Below are positions 6,996-15,305 of a stretch of 64,000 nucleotides of DNA, one piece after another. Numbering within the stretch: the stretch's first letter is position 1; the number at the start of each line of letters is the position of its first letter. Below the pieces are notes generated by a model that worked only from the letters and a program-made list of their open reading frames with translations, had not been told where the DNA came from and did no database searches. The position numbers and the translations under genes were made by a program. The stretch comes from an uncultured Lachnoclostridium sp. Lineage in GTDB: Bacteria > Bacillota > Clostridia > Lachnospirales > Lachnospiraceae. Location of the stretch: NCBI GenBank assembly GCA_948330435.1, contig CAOJBY010000018.1:1-64000 (forward strand). Reading direction: 5' to 3'.

Positions 6996-7525
6996 ACCCT
7001 CGAATTATCGAATCTGCCATAACTGCCTATCCTATTTGCGATTACGCATTTATAGAGATTGGGGATATTCCTTTTAAAGAAGAAGTCCGCTATATCTGCA
7101 AAACCGAATGCCAGCGATATGGAAAGTCCTGGTCCTGCCCGCCGGCGGTGGGAACCGTAGAGGAATGCAGGAGCCGCTGCGAGGCATATGAGGGAGGTTT
7201 CCTGTTTACCACAATGACAGAGGTTCCTGATATAGAGGATCTGGAGGGGATGCTGGCCACCAGAAAGACTCATGAGGAGATTACTCGGCAGGTAAGGGAT
7301 ATTTTCGTAAAAGAAGATATGGAGGTTTTGGTTCTGTCCACGGAATCCTGTGCAATTTGTGAAAACTGCACTTACCCGGACGCCCCCTGCCGTTTCCCTG
7401 ACAAGATGTTTCCAAGCCTTGAGGGATATGGAATTCTGGTAACCGGACTTGCAGAACAATGTGGGATTACTTTTATGAATGAAAATAATCTGGTAACCTG
7501 GTTCAGTTTGATTTTGTACCGATAG
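6992..7525 (+). CDS. Cysteine-rich metal-binding protein, DUF2284
   Basis: The product of about 177 residues carries the DUF2284 pattern: CKTECQRYGKSWSCPPA near residues 35-51, further cysteines at CRSRC, and SCAICENCTYPDAPCRF near 119-135. Such proteins are predicted to bind metal or an iron-sulfur cluster, and their biochemical role is unknown. GTG 6992 overlaps the rloB stop and follows a G-rich RBS-like stretch, and a TTG at 6986 is an alternative. Base composition is more like the chromosome than like rloB, so the overlap may have arisen when the defence module landed here. Confidence 0.8.
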   Translation: MNPRIIESAITAYPICDYAFIEIGDIPFKEEVRYICKTECQRYGKSWSCPPAVGTVEECRSRCEAYEGGFLFTTMTEVPDIEDLEGMLATRKTHEEITRQVRDIFVKEDMEVLVLSTESCAICENCTYPDAPCRFPDKMFPSLEGYGILVTGLAEQCGITFMNENNLVTWFSLILYR

Positions 7526-7563
7526 ATTTGCTCTGTGTTAAAAGACAGTGAAAGGACAATAGG

Positions 7564-8781
7564 ATGAAAACAATCTATTTTGAAAAGGATATTCCCAGAA
7601 TACTTGCCACAAAACTTGCAGCAAAATGTTGTCAGCCTCTTTTATATACAGGACTTAACGCCGTGAAGTACAACAAAAAGCTTCCCAATCCCCCTCTCCC
7701 GGGACCTAATTGGCTTCGGGTAAAGAATCTGGCCTGTGGCCTGTGTGGTACGGATGTAAGCTTTTTTAAAGCCACAACGGGAACCGGCTCTGCATTTGAG
7801 CCCATTCCGGGCTCAGCCAGAACTTACTTGGGTCATGAAAACGTTGGAGTGGTTGTAGAGACCGGTTCGGCCGTAACAAAATTTAAAAAGGGTGATCGGG
7901 TAACTATCCGGGAATATATGTCCGGCTGCGGCAACAAGGATATCCATCCTCCCTGCAAATACTGTGCGGAGGGTAATTATAACCTCTGCCTTAACTATGG
8001 AGAACCAAGTCCCCTTTCCCTGCCGGATACCGGTGCAGGCTTTGGAGATATGTTTATCGCTCCTGAGCAGCAATTAACCGGGATTTTTGATGAACTGACC
8101 GATGATCAGGCCGTGTTGTTAGAGCCATCCTGTGTTTCCGTGCATTCCGTTCTGATCGATCCGCCCAGGGAAAGAGAAAAGATTCTGGTTTATGGCTGCG
8201 GCATGATTGGCCTGGGGATAGTACAGGCTTTAAAAATTATTCAGCCAAATTGTGAGGTTTGGGTAACCACCCGGAAAAAGGCGAGACAGCAGATGGCAAA
8301 GCGTCTTGGCGCGGATCACATTTTAAAGGGAGATCCCTACGAGGAAACCACGAAAGCCACAAAGGGCAGCCGGGTTTATGTGGGAATGAATAAGAACAAA
8401 ATGATTTTCGGCGGCTTTGATCGAATTTACGATTGTGCCGGAGGCGGAAAAGCCAATACCCTTTGCTGCCGCCTTCTTCGGCCAAGAGGGACCCTGGTAA
8501 AGGTAGGGCATCATATGACAGCCATTACCTTTGATGAGACCCCCGTTTGGTGGCATGAGCTAAAGCTGATTGGCGTGGATGCTCATGGCATGGAGGAATG
8601 GCAGGGACGTAAGCTCTATACTTTTGACCTGGTACAGAAATGGATGAGAGATGGTATCTATAAGACGGATGGATTTATCACTCATCGGTTCCCTTTGTCA
8701 CGGTATAAAGATGCCATGCGGTTGGCCATTTCCAATCCGTCAAATATGATTAAGATAGTGCTGGACTGTCGTGATGCATAA
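7564..8781 (+). CDS. Zinc-dependent medium-chain alcohol dehydrogenase-like protein
   Basis: The 405-residue protein belongs to the MDR superfamily. Catalytic zinc ligands are visible as CGLCGTD near residues 58-64 and GHEN near 95-98. The structural zinc loop is CKYCAEGNYNLC near 137-148, and the nucleotide site is VYGCGMIGLG near 203-212. It would oxidise an alcohol or polyol with NAD(P). The substrate cannot be read from the sequence. It is somewhat longer than typical 340-380-residue members, owing to an extended N-terminus and inserts (for example KGSRVYVGMNKNKMIFGG). AAAGGA lies before the ATG. It has no clear partner genes. Confidence 0.82.
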   Translation: MKTIYFEKDIPRILATKLAAKCCQPLLYTGLNAVKYNKKLPNPPLPGPNWLRVKNLACGLCGTDVSFFKATTGTGSAFEPIPGSARTYLGHENVGVVVETGSAVTKFKKGDRVTIREYMSGCGNKDIHPPCKYCAEGNYNLCLNYGEPSPLSLPDTGAGFGDMFIAPEQQLTGIFDELTDDQAVLLEPSCVSVHSVLIDPPREREKILVYGCGMIGLGIVQALKIIQPNCEVWVTTRKKARQQMAKRLGADHILKGDPYEETTKATKGSRVYVGMNKNKMIFGGFDRIYDCAGGGKANTLCCRLLRPRGTLVKVGHHMTAITFDETPVWWHELKLIGVDAHGMEEWQGRKLYTFDLVQKWMRDGIYKTDGFITHRFPLSRYKDAMRLAISNPSNMIKIVLDCRDA

Positions 8782-8812
8782 GGAACAATTGTAAGATTCG
8801 AAAGATAAAGTT

Positions 8813-8839
8813 ATAGAAATCATTAAAAGGGCATATAGT
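8813..8839 (+). promoter_or_regulatory. Candidate sigma-E (sporulation) promoter for yqfC
   Basis: ATA at 8813-8815, a 16-base gap and CATATAGT at 8832-8839 resemble the mother-cell sigma-E consensus (ATA-N16-18-CATAYAHT, one mismatch). In Bacillus subtilis yqfD is a sigma-E gene. It sits 32 bases before the yqfC start. The short motif means chance is possible. Confidence 0.4.
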
Positions 8840-8871
8840 AAGTGTAAGAAAACCACGAAAGCCCGGGACCA

Positions 8872-9132
8872 ATGAACTGGAAAGAAGAGATGACAGATGC
8901 ATTAAATCTGCCCAAGGATTTGATGCTCGGTGCGGTAATTATAACCATTACAGGAAAACATGAGGCTTATGTGGAGAACTACATGAGCCTTATTGAATAT
9001 ACAGAGGAATTGATTCGGATTCAGACAAAGACCTGCAAGCTGGAGATCCGCGGCCTGCAATTAGATATTTCCTACTATACAAATGATGAGATGAAGATCA
9101 CCGGAGAGATTCAGGAGGTGAAATATTGCTGA
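8872..9132 (+). CDS. yqfC: Sporulation protein YqfC
   Basis: This 86-residue protein matches YqfC: a LPKDLMLGAVIITITGKHEAYVENY opening, then a LIEYTEELIRI segment and a KLEIRGLQLDISYYTNDEMKITGEI core. It is a mother-cell sporulation protein of unknown biochemistry and is always found next to yqfD. It overlaps yqfD by seven bases. The RBS is weak. A sigma-E-like promoter precedes it. Confidence 0.9.
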   Translation: MNWKEEMTDALNLPKDLMLGAVIITITGKHEAYVENYMSLIEYTEELIRIQTKTCKLEIRGLQLDISYYTNDEMKITGEIQEVKYC

Positions 9133-10352
9133 CTTCATTTTTTCGCTACTTGTATGGTTATGTACGTGTAAGGCTTACCGGCTATTCGCCGGAGCGTTTC
9201 TTAAATCTATGTAAAGCTCATGAGATCGAGATCTGGGATTTGCAGAACAATGGCGGCTATTATGAAATGAACTTAAGTATCCGTGATTTTCGGAGGCTTA
9301 GGCCCCTGCGGAGGAAGGCGAGAGCCCATCTTCTGGTGACAGAGCGGCACGGGCTTCCGTTTTTTTTGCATCAGTACCGGAATCGAAAGATGTTTGCAGT
9401 GGGGATCCTGCTCTGCATCGCATTTTTGTATGTCATGTCTTTATTCATCTGGAATATTCACATTGAGGGGAATTATTCCAGAACTACTAATGTGATTCTG
9501 GACTATCTGGAGTCCGAACATATTGTTCACGGCATGCGAAAAAGCCAGGTAGACTGTAAAGAAATTCAATCCATGATTCGGATTCAGTTTCCGGATATTA
9601 TCTGGGTTTCCGCAGAGATAAGAGGGACCCGCCTGCTTATTCGGATTCGGGAGAATATGGACAGTCTTCCAATAGAAGCGGAAACAGAAGAAGAGGAACC
9701 CAGAGATATTGTGGCTTCCAGAGAGGGAATCATAACCAGTGTTCTGGTGCGGAAAGGAATATCTCAGATTCAAGTGGGGGATGAAGTAGAATCGGGGCAG
9801 CTTCTGATCTCAGGATGCATTGACATTCTGAATGACAACGGAGAAGTGGCGAATTATCAGTATACGGCGGCGGACGCAGATATTTATGCCAGTACCTCCT
9901 ATACTTATTATGATGAATTTGTTTTATCCCATGAGGTGCGTCATCCAACAGGGAAAAAACGTCATGGTTTCTATGCGAAAATAGGAGGAAAGACCATTTC
10001 TCTGAAGCTTCGCCCGAGTTTTGAGACCTATAGTTCCCTGAATACAGAGTATCCCCTGAAACTGACGGAGAACTTTTACCTTCCCCTGACTTTTGGCTCT
10101 ACGCTCTATGAAGAGTATGAAATTTATACGGAAACTTACAGTGAGGAAGAGGCAAAAAGCCTTGCGGAGGCAAATTTAGATGAATTTTTGGAAAATTTAA
10201 TAGAAAAAGGGGTTCAAATTATTGAAAATAATGTTAAAATAGAAGTCAGTGCCAATACCTGTACTGCTTATGGGACGATTTCGGCGGTTGAGGAGATTGG
10301 AAGCTACCAGCCTACGGAACTTTTGGAAGCAGTACCGGAAGAGGAAAAATAA
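9126..10352 (+). CDS. yqfD: Sporulation protein YqfD
   Basis: The 408-residue protein has one membrane span near residues 88-110 (MFAVGILLCIAFLYVMSLFIWNI) followed by a large outer domain, as in YqfD of spore formers, including the FPDIIWVSAEIRGTRLLIRIRE segment. It is needed for sporulation, probably in the mother-cell membrane. The start is TTG, with GGAGGTG eight bases upstream in the end of yqfC. It precedes phoH in the conserved yqfC-yqfD-phoH-ybeY order. Confidence 0.9.
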   Translation: MLTSFFRYLYGYVRVRLTGYSPERFLNLCKAHEIEIWDLQNNGGYYEMNLSIRDFRRLRPLRRKARAHLLVTERHGLPFFLHQYRNRKMFAVGILLCIAFLYVMSLFIWNIHIEGNYSRTTNVILDYLESEHIVHGMRKSQVDCKEIQSMIRIQFPDIIWVSAEIRGTRLLIRIRENMDSLPIEAETEEEEPRDIVASREGIITSVLVRKGISQIQVGDEVESGQLLISGCIDILNDNGEVANYQYTAADADIYASTSYTYYDEFVLSHEVRHPTGKKRHGFYAKIGGKTISLKLRPSFETYSSLNTEYPLKLTENFYLPLTFGSTLYEEYEIYTETYSEEEAKSLAEANLDEFLENLIEKGVQIIENNVKIEVSANTCTAYGTISAVEEIGSYQPTELLEAVPEEEK

Positions 10353-10376
10353 TATTTAAAACAGGAGCTATAGGAT

Positions 10377-11384
10377 TTGAATATTGAGGAAGTTATGATA
10401 GATATTCCGGCAGAGCATGAGGGCAATGTGTTCGGCCAGTTTGACAGCTATGTAAAGAAAATCGAACAGACATTGAAAGTTTCTGTGATTTCCAGAGACG
10501 GGGTTGTCAAGATACTTGGTTCTCCACAAAAAAGTAAACAGGCGGCAAATGTGTTGAAGCAGTTGCTAACCCTTTCCATACGGGGCAATACCATACAGGA
10601 ACAGAATGTGGATTATGCCCTGGCACTCTCTATGGAGGGGCAGGAGGAGGCACTCTCTGAGATTGATCGGGACCTTATCTGTCATACCATAAGTGGAAAG
10701 CCTGTCAAACCAAAGACACTGGGTCAGAAGCAATATGTGGATTTGATTCGGGAACGTATGATTGTCTTTGGCACAGGCCCTGCCGGAACAGGTAAAACCT
10801 ATCTTGCCATGGCTATGGCCATCACAGCTTTTAAAAATAATGAAGTCAGCCGGATTATTCTCACAAGGCCTGCCATTGAAGCCGGCGAAAAGCTGGGGTT
10901 TCTTCCGGGTGATTTGCAAAGCAAGGTAGATCCTTATTTGCGTCCCCTGTATGATGCCCTTTATGAGATTATGGGGGCGGACAGCTTTTTGAGGAATATG
11001 GAACGGGGACTGATTGAGGTTGCCCCCCTGGCTTATATGCGGGGCAGAACTCTGGATAATGCATTTATCATCTTAGATGAAGCCCAGAATACCACCCCGG
11101 CACAGATGAAGATGTTCTTAACGAGAATCGGCTTTGGGTCCAAAGTGATTGTAACGGGGGATTCCAGTCAAAAGGATTTACCCTCTGGAACCCGCTCCGG
11201 GTTGGAAGTAGCACTGCGGGTATTGGCGAAAGTGCCGGAGATTGGATTTTGTGCCCTGACCAGCAAGGATGTGGTACGCCATCCTCTGGTCCAGAAAATT
11301 GTACAGGCTTATGAAAATTATGAACAGGCACAGACACGTCGTGGAACAAGAAAGGATGCTTATGACAATCAACATAGAAGATGA
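10377..11384 (+). CDS. phoH: PhoH family protein (PhoL-type), NTPase
   Basis: This 335-residue ATPase has Walker A GTGPAGTGKTYLA near residues 132-144, VSRIILTRPAIEAGEKLGFLPG, and Walker B FIILDEAQNTTPAQMK near 229-244. An N-terminal KH-like segment (KVSVISRDGVVKILG) occupies about 33-50. PhoH-like proteins are RNA-linked ATPases that co-occur with YbeY in ribosomal RNA maturation. The start is TTG with AGGAG ten bases upstream. The 3' end overlaps ybeY by 23 bases. Confidence 0.92.
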   Translation: MNIEEVMIDIPAEHEGNVFGQFDSYVKKIEQTLKVSVISRDGVVKILGSPQKSKQAANVLKQLLTLSIRGNTIQEQNVDYALALSMEGQEEALSEIDRDLICHTISGKPVKPKTLGQKQYVDLIRERMIVFGTGPAGTGKTYLAMAMAITAFKNNEVSRIILTRPAIEAGEKLGFLPGDLQSKVDPYLRPLYDALYEIMGADSFLRNMERGLIEVAPLAYMRGRTLDNAFIILDEAQNTTPAQMKMFLTRIGFGSKVIVTGDSSQKDLPSGTRSGLEVALRVLAKVPEIGFCALTSKDVVRHPLVQKIVQAYENYEQAQTRRGTRKDAYDNQHRR

Positions 11385-11862
11385 GAGCCAGATGGTACTT
11401 TCTTTGGCGGATACAAAGAGCCTTGCAAAAAAAGTGATAGAAGCGGCTTTGGATTATGAGGGATGTCCTTATGAAGCAGAAGTTAGTCTTCTTTTAACCG
11501 ATAATGATGGAATCCGGCAAATCAATCGGGAATACCGCAGGATTGATCGGGAAACAGACGTGCTGTCCTTTCCCATGCTGGAATATGAAAGTCCGTCTGA
11601 TTTTACCTGTGCGGAAATGGAAGTGGGAAGCTGCTTCAATCCGGAAACCGGGGAATTGGTTTTAGGGGATATTATTCTTTCGATGGAGAAAGTACAGGAA
11701 CAGGCCAAAAAATATGGGCATAGCGAGGAACGGGAGTATGCTTTCCTTATCACTCACAGCATGCTGCATCTTTTTGGCTATGATCATATGGAACCGGAAG
11801 AAGCAAGAGTAATGGAGGATAAGCAGAATGCGATTCTTCACTCTTTAAATATTTTACGTTAG
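11362..11862 (+). CDS. ybeY: rRNA maturation endoribonuclease YbeY
   Basis: From ATG 11362 the protein is 166 residues. The zinc site of the YbeY family, HSMLHLFGYDHM, lies near residues 133-144, and INREYRRIDRETDVLSFP is near 50-67. YbeY is a metal-dependent endoribonuclease for 16S rRNA 3' maturation and 70S quality control. The start was chosen because AGAAAGG precedes it at the right distance. The longer open frame from 11269 lies wholly inside phoH. Confidence 0.93.
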   Translation: MTINIEDESQMVLSLADTKSLAKKVIEAALDYEGCPYEAEVSLLLTDNDGIRQINREYRRIDRETDVLSFPMLEYESPSDFTCAEMEVGSCFNPETGELVLGDIILSMEKVQEQAKKYGHSEEREYAFLITHSMLHLFGYDHMEPEEARVMEDKQNAILHSLNILR

Positions 11863-11893
11863 AATTACCTTATTTACAGGGAGGACAAAAAAC

Positions 11894-13024
11894 ATGAGAA
11901 CAAAGAGACTGTTTGTTCTGCTCCTGTCTGTTCTGCTGGTTTTTGCTGGCTGTGGAAAAGAGAAATCAGGAGAAGAGGAGTTTGACACAGAGGCGGAAAT
12001 CTGGGAGGGTGAGGCACCTCTGGATGGAGACGGGAATGTTCGGGAAGTAGTGGATGGCAAGATACGCAGTTATTTTACCGGGGAATGGATTGATGTAAAT
12101 CTGGGGCTCAGACGTCCATTGGCTATTATGTTAAATAATAAACGGGAAGCCCTGCCCATGTCAGGAGTAAATGATGCCAGCGTAGTATACGAATGTCCGG
12201 TTGAAGGCCGTATTACCCGATGGATGGGAATTTTTGAGGATTGGGAGGACCTGGAACGAATTGGTTCCGTTCGAAGCTGCCGTCTCTATTTTCTGGATTT
12301 TGCTCAGGAATTTGATGCCATATACGCCCATTTTGGACAGGCAATTTATGCCTTAGAAGCATTAAATGGAGGCGAATTTGATGTACTGTCCGGAGGCACA
12401 AAGTATATTGAACATCCGGTGTCTAACATGTACGATCGAATTTCCCGGCCAGGAAAAGACTGGGAACATACCCTGTATGCATTTCCGGATGGAATTGTTA
12501 AGGACATTGAAAAAAAGGGATACAGCCTGGAAATGCCGGAAGATTATTCCCGAAAATTTTTGTTTGCACCTGCAGGGGAAATAGAAGAGTATGAAGGCTA
12601 TCCGGATGCCACATTACTTCAACCAGGAGGTACAGGCGGAGCCAATGGTTTTGGGGGAGTACAGGCTACTTTTGAATATAATCCGGAGGATCGAAAGTAT
12701 TATCGTTCCACTTATGGGAATCCACATATAGACGAACTGACAGGAGAACAATTTGCGGTGACCAATGTGATTTTTCAGTATTGTGATGGCAATGTACTGG
12801 ATTCCGAGGATTATCTCCATTTCGCAAGTCAATCCTATAATAATGACTGTTTTGTCTTTACAAATGGAAAGATGATAGAGGGCTACTGGAATAATTCTTC
12901 CGGGGGGCTTGGGACTCCGGCCCGCTATTTTGATAACGACAATAATGAAATTGTATTAAATAATGGAAAAACCTTTATTTGCATTGTCTGGAATGATTAT
13001 GTAGATGATGTGGTAATTCAATAA
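11894..13024 (+). CDS. DUF3048 lipoprotein (YerB-like)
   Basis: The 376-residue protein begins with a lipoprotein signal ending VFAGC, with the lipid-modified Cys at position 20. It then has an acidic linker and the DUF3048 core starting at RRPLAIMLNNKREALPMSGVNDASVVYECPVEG. RIGSVRSCRLYFLDFAQEFDAIYAHFG and a C-terminal GKTFICIVWND are also typical. The family is secreted or membrane-anchored and of unknown function. A second member is encoded at 53388-54503. It lies 31 bases after ybeY with a GGGAGG RBS and 33 bases before a flippase gene. Confidence 0.88.
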   Translation: MRTKRLFVLLLSVLLVFAGCGKEKSGEEEFDTEAEIWEGEAPLDGDGNVREVVDGKIRSYFTGEWIDVNLGLRRPLAIMLNNKREALPMSGVNDASVVYECPVEGRITRWMGIFEDWEDLERIGSVRSCRLYFLDFAQEFDAIYAHFGQAIYALEALNGGEFDVLSGGTKYIEHPVSNMYDRISRPGKDWEHTLYAFPDGIVKDIEKKGYSLEMPEDYSRKFLFAPAGEIEEYEGYPDATLLQPGGTGGANGFGGVQATFEYNPEDRKYYRSTYGNPHIDELTGEQFAVTNVIFQYCDGNVLDSEDYLHFASQSYNNDCFVFTNGKMIEGYWNNSSGGLGTPARYFDNDNNEIVLNNGKTFICIVWNDYVDDVVIQ

Positions 13025-13057
13025 AAACAGAAAGTACCAAATGGCGGAAGGACTGCT

Positions 13058-14722
13058 ATGAGCAATCGGAAAAAGGGGAAAAGTCGTTCCAACTATATAA
13101 TGCAGGGCAGTATTCTGGCAGCGGCATCTATTTTGAGCCGTTTAATTGGAATGCTTTACCGTCTTCCGGTTACTAATATCATTACGGATCACGGCAATGA
13201 TTATTATTCCGCCGCCTATGAGATCTACAATATCATTTTGTTGATCTCTTCCTATAGTCTGCCATTGGCAGTGTCTAAGCTTGTATCTGCAAAGGCGGCT
13301 CTGGGACAGTATCGGAATGCCTGGCGTATTTTTAAAGGTGCCTTATATATGGCGATAGTGGTAGGCATAATCGGATCCGTGGCAACTTATCTGGGTGCAG
13401 GATTTTTTACCGGAACATTACTCAATACGCCAGAGAGTGAATTGAGCCTTAAGATATTGGCACTGGCTGTGTTTTTTCTGGCGGTTATGGGTGTTTTACG
13501 GGGCTATTTCCAGGGTATGGGTACCATGATGCCCACGGCGGTCTCCCAGATTATCGAACAGGTTTTTAATGCGATTGTGAGTATTGCGGCCGCCAGTGTT
13601 CTTTTTCAATACGGTCTCTCTCTGGATAAGAAAGCCGGCATTACCGATGGCAGAAGCGGACCCATCTATGGTGCGGCAGGAAGCACTTTGGGAACAAGCC
13701 TGGGTGCATTAATGGGGCTTCTGTTTCTGATTGTGGTTATGATGATGTACCGCCGGGTGCTTCGGCGACAGATGAGAAAGGATCGTACCGGAAGCCGGGA
13801 GGGCTATGGGGATATACTGCGGCTACTGGTTTTGACCATCGTTCCTGTGATCCTAAGTACGGCAGTGTATAATATCAGTGGCATTCTTGATCAGGGATTA
13901 TTTAAATATCTGATGCTGGATGTGCAGGAAATTGAAAAGTCTACTGTAGAGGTTTACTGGGGTATCTACGTTGGTAAGTATAAGCTACTGACAAATGTGC
14001 CGATTGCAGTAGCCTCCGCCTTGTCTGCTTCTACCATTCCGGCACTGACCAGGGCCCGCATGGAAAGGGATCGCAAAGAAATGCGCAGGAAGACAGAAGG
14101 GTCCATCCGTATGGTCATGTTTGTGTGTATTCCCAGTGCTTTTGGCCTTACGGCATTGGCTGAGCCTATTTTGCAGTTGTTATCCTGGAATACGGATCCC
14201 GTTGCAGCAAAGCTGTTTATTCTTGGATCAGCTGCTGTAATTTTCTACGGTTTGTCTACTTTGACGAATGGTATTTTACAGGGAATTGATAAAATGCACA
14301 TCCCGGTACGCAACGCATTGATTTCTCTGGTTTTCCATCTTGTGCTTCTTGTAGTACTGGTACAAGTGTGTAAACTCCATATTTATGGAGTCGTGATTTC
14401 CTATTTGTTTTTTGCTGTGATGATGTGTATGTTAAACGGTCTGGCTATTCGAAAGTATCTTCGTTACCGGCAGGAGATGATACGTACCTTTTTGATACCA
14501 ATTGTCTCCTCTGCGATTATGGGCCTTTCCTGCTGGCTTCTTTATACGCCCTTGGAGGAATTGATCGGCTTTCGGGCAGCAGCAGTGATTTGTGTTGTTT
14601 TAGCGGTTTTTATCTACGGTTTCTTCCTTTTGCTTCTTCGGGGCATTACGGAACAGGAGCTTCGGGCTTTCCCCAAAGGGTATGTTCTTGTTCGTGGATT
14701 AAAAAAGCTTCATCTTCTGTAG
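13058..14722 (+). CDS. Polysaccharide/lipid flippase of the SpoVB/YtgP (MOP) family
   Basis: The 554-residue protein has about 14 membrane segments and the MVF/SpoVB-like opening GSILAAASILSRLIGMLYRLPVTNIITD near residues 20-47. Members move lipid-linked sugars or lipid II across the membrane. YtgP/SpoVB types are linked to peptidoglycan synthesis in growth or in the spore cortex. The substrate cannot be told here. It ends 15 bases before a strong inverted repeat that spans the start region of the next gene. Confidence 0.88.
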   Translation: MSNRKKGKSRSNYIMQGSILAAASILSRLIGMLYRLPVTNIITDHGNDYYSAAYEIYNIILLISSYSLPLAVSKLVSAKAALGQYRNAWRIFKGALYMAIVVGIIGSVATYLGAGFFTGTLLNTPESELSLKILALAVFFLAVMGVLRGYFQGMGTMMPTAVSQIIEQVFNAIVSIAAASVLFQYGLSLDKKAGITDGRSGPIYGAAGSTLGTSLGALMGLLFLIVVMMMYRRVLRRQMRKDRTGSREGYGDILRLLVLTIVPVILSTAVYNISGILDQGLFKYLMLDVQEIEKSTVEVYWGIYVGKYKLLTNVPIAVASALSASTIPALTRARMERDRKEMRRKTEGSIRMVMFVCIPSAFGLTALAEPILQLLSWNTDPVAAKLFILGSAAVIFYGLSTLTNGILQGIDKMHIPVRNALISLVFHLVLLVVLVQVCKLHIYGVVISYLFFAVMMCMLNGLAIRKYLRYRQEMIRTFLIPIVSSAIMGLSCWLLYTPLEELIGFRAAAVICVVLAVFIYGFFLLLLRGITEQELRAFPKGYVLVRGLKKLHLL

Positions 14723-14737
14723 ACGGATTTTATAAGT

Positions 14738-14782
14738 TCCTCCTTTTTTGTCCATACTGATAGTAAATGACAAAAAGGAGGA
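14738..14782 (+). promoter_or_regulatory. Inverted repeat that masks the RBS of the BofC-like gene; possible terminator
   Basis: TCCTCCTTTTTTGTC at 14738-14752 pairs with GACAAAAAGGAGGA at 14769-14782 (one bulged T), with a 16-base loop. The downstream arm contains the AGGAGG (14776-14781) that serves GTG 14789, and a T6 run follows. Read-through RNA from the flippase gene would hide the RBS or be terminated, so the next gene would need its own start inside or after the stem. Confidence 0.55.
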
Positions 14783-14788
14783 TTTTTT

Positions 14789-15238
14789 GTGGTAAAGAAA
14801 ATGATTGCCATTCTTGCAGCTATGGTGATTTTGGGTGGATTGGCTTATTATTCCGGTGTGTTGTATTCTGAAAAAAATATGACAGAGGAACAGGCTCATC
14901 TGAAAACTCCCAAAGCAATTTTCCTGGAAAAACAACTTTCTGATTTAAGAGCCATGGAAGATAGGGAAGAGGAACTGAAACAGGCCAGGGAAATGGCAAA
15001 ACAGGAGGCTTCTACCCAGGGAGAGATGGTTTTGGCTGAAACGGAAGACTACCTTTATTATTTGATAGAGGAATTTGGGTATGTAAATATTTATCTGGCA
15101 GATAGGGAGACTATCTATGAGTATACGAATATTACCATGGACATGCTTCCGGCAGCTCTGCAATCAGAGATTTCAGAGGGAAAGGGAATGACCAGCGAGA
15201 GAGAACTTTATGACTTTTTGGAGAATTACTCCAGTTAA
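14789..15238 (+). CDS. Small exported/membrane protein with BofC C-terminal-like domain
   Basis: The 149-residue protein has a membrane anchor or signal near residues 5-26, a charged coiled-coil-prone middle (KQLSDLRAMEDREEELKQAREMAKQEA) and a C-terminal domain. In that domain, EDYLYYLIEEFGYVNIYLADRETIYEYTNI and the MTSERELYDFLENYSS end resemble the C-terminal domain of BofC, a forespore-secreted inhibitor of SpoIVB signalling. The start is GTG with AGGAGG seven bases upstream. A sporulation role is inferred only from this domain. It precedes a patatin gene. Confidence 0.6.
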   Translation: MVKKMIAILAAMVILGGLAYYSGVLYSEKNMTEEQAHLKTPKAIFLEKQLSDLRAMEDREEELKQAREMAKQEASTQGEMVLAETEDYLYYLIEEFGYVNIYLADRETIYEYTNITMDMLPAALQSEISEGKGMTSERELYDFLENYSS

Positions 15239-15305
15239 AACTTGCTATTCTTTCAGTTATGGTGTAAATTAAAGGGAGTGTTAATATTTGGAGGCATATA
15301 TAAAA

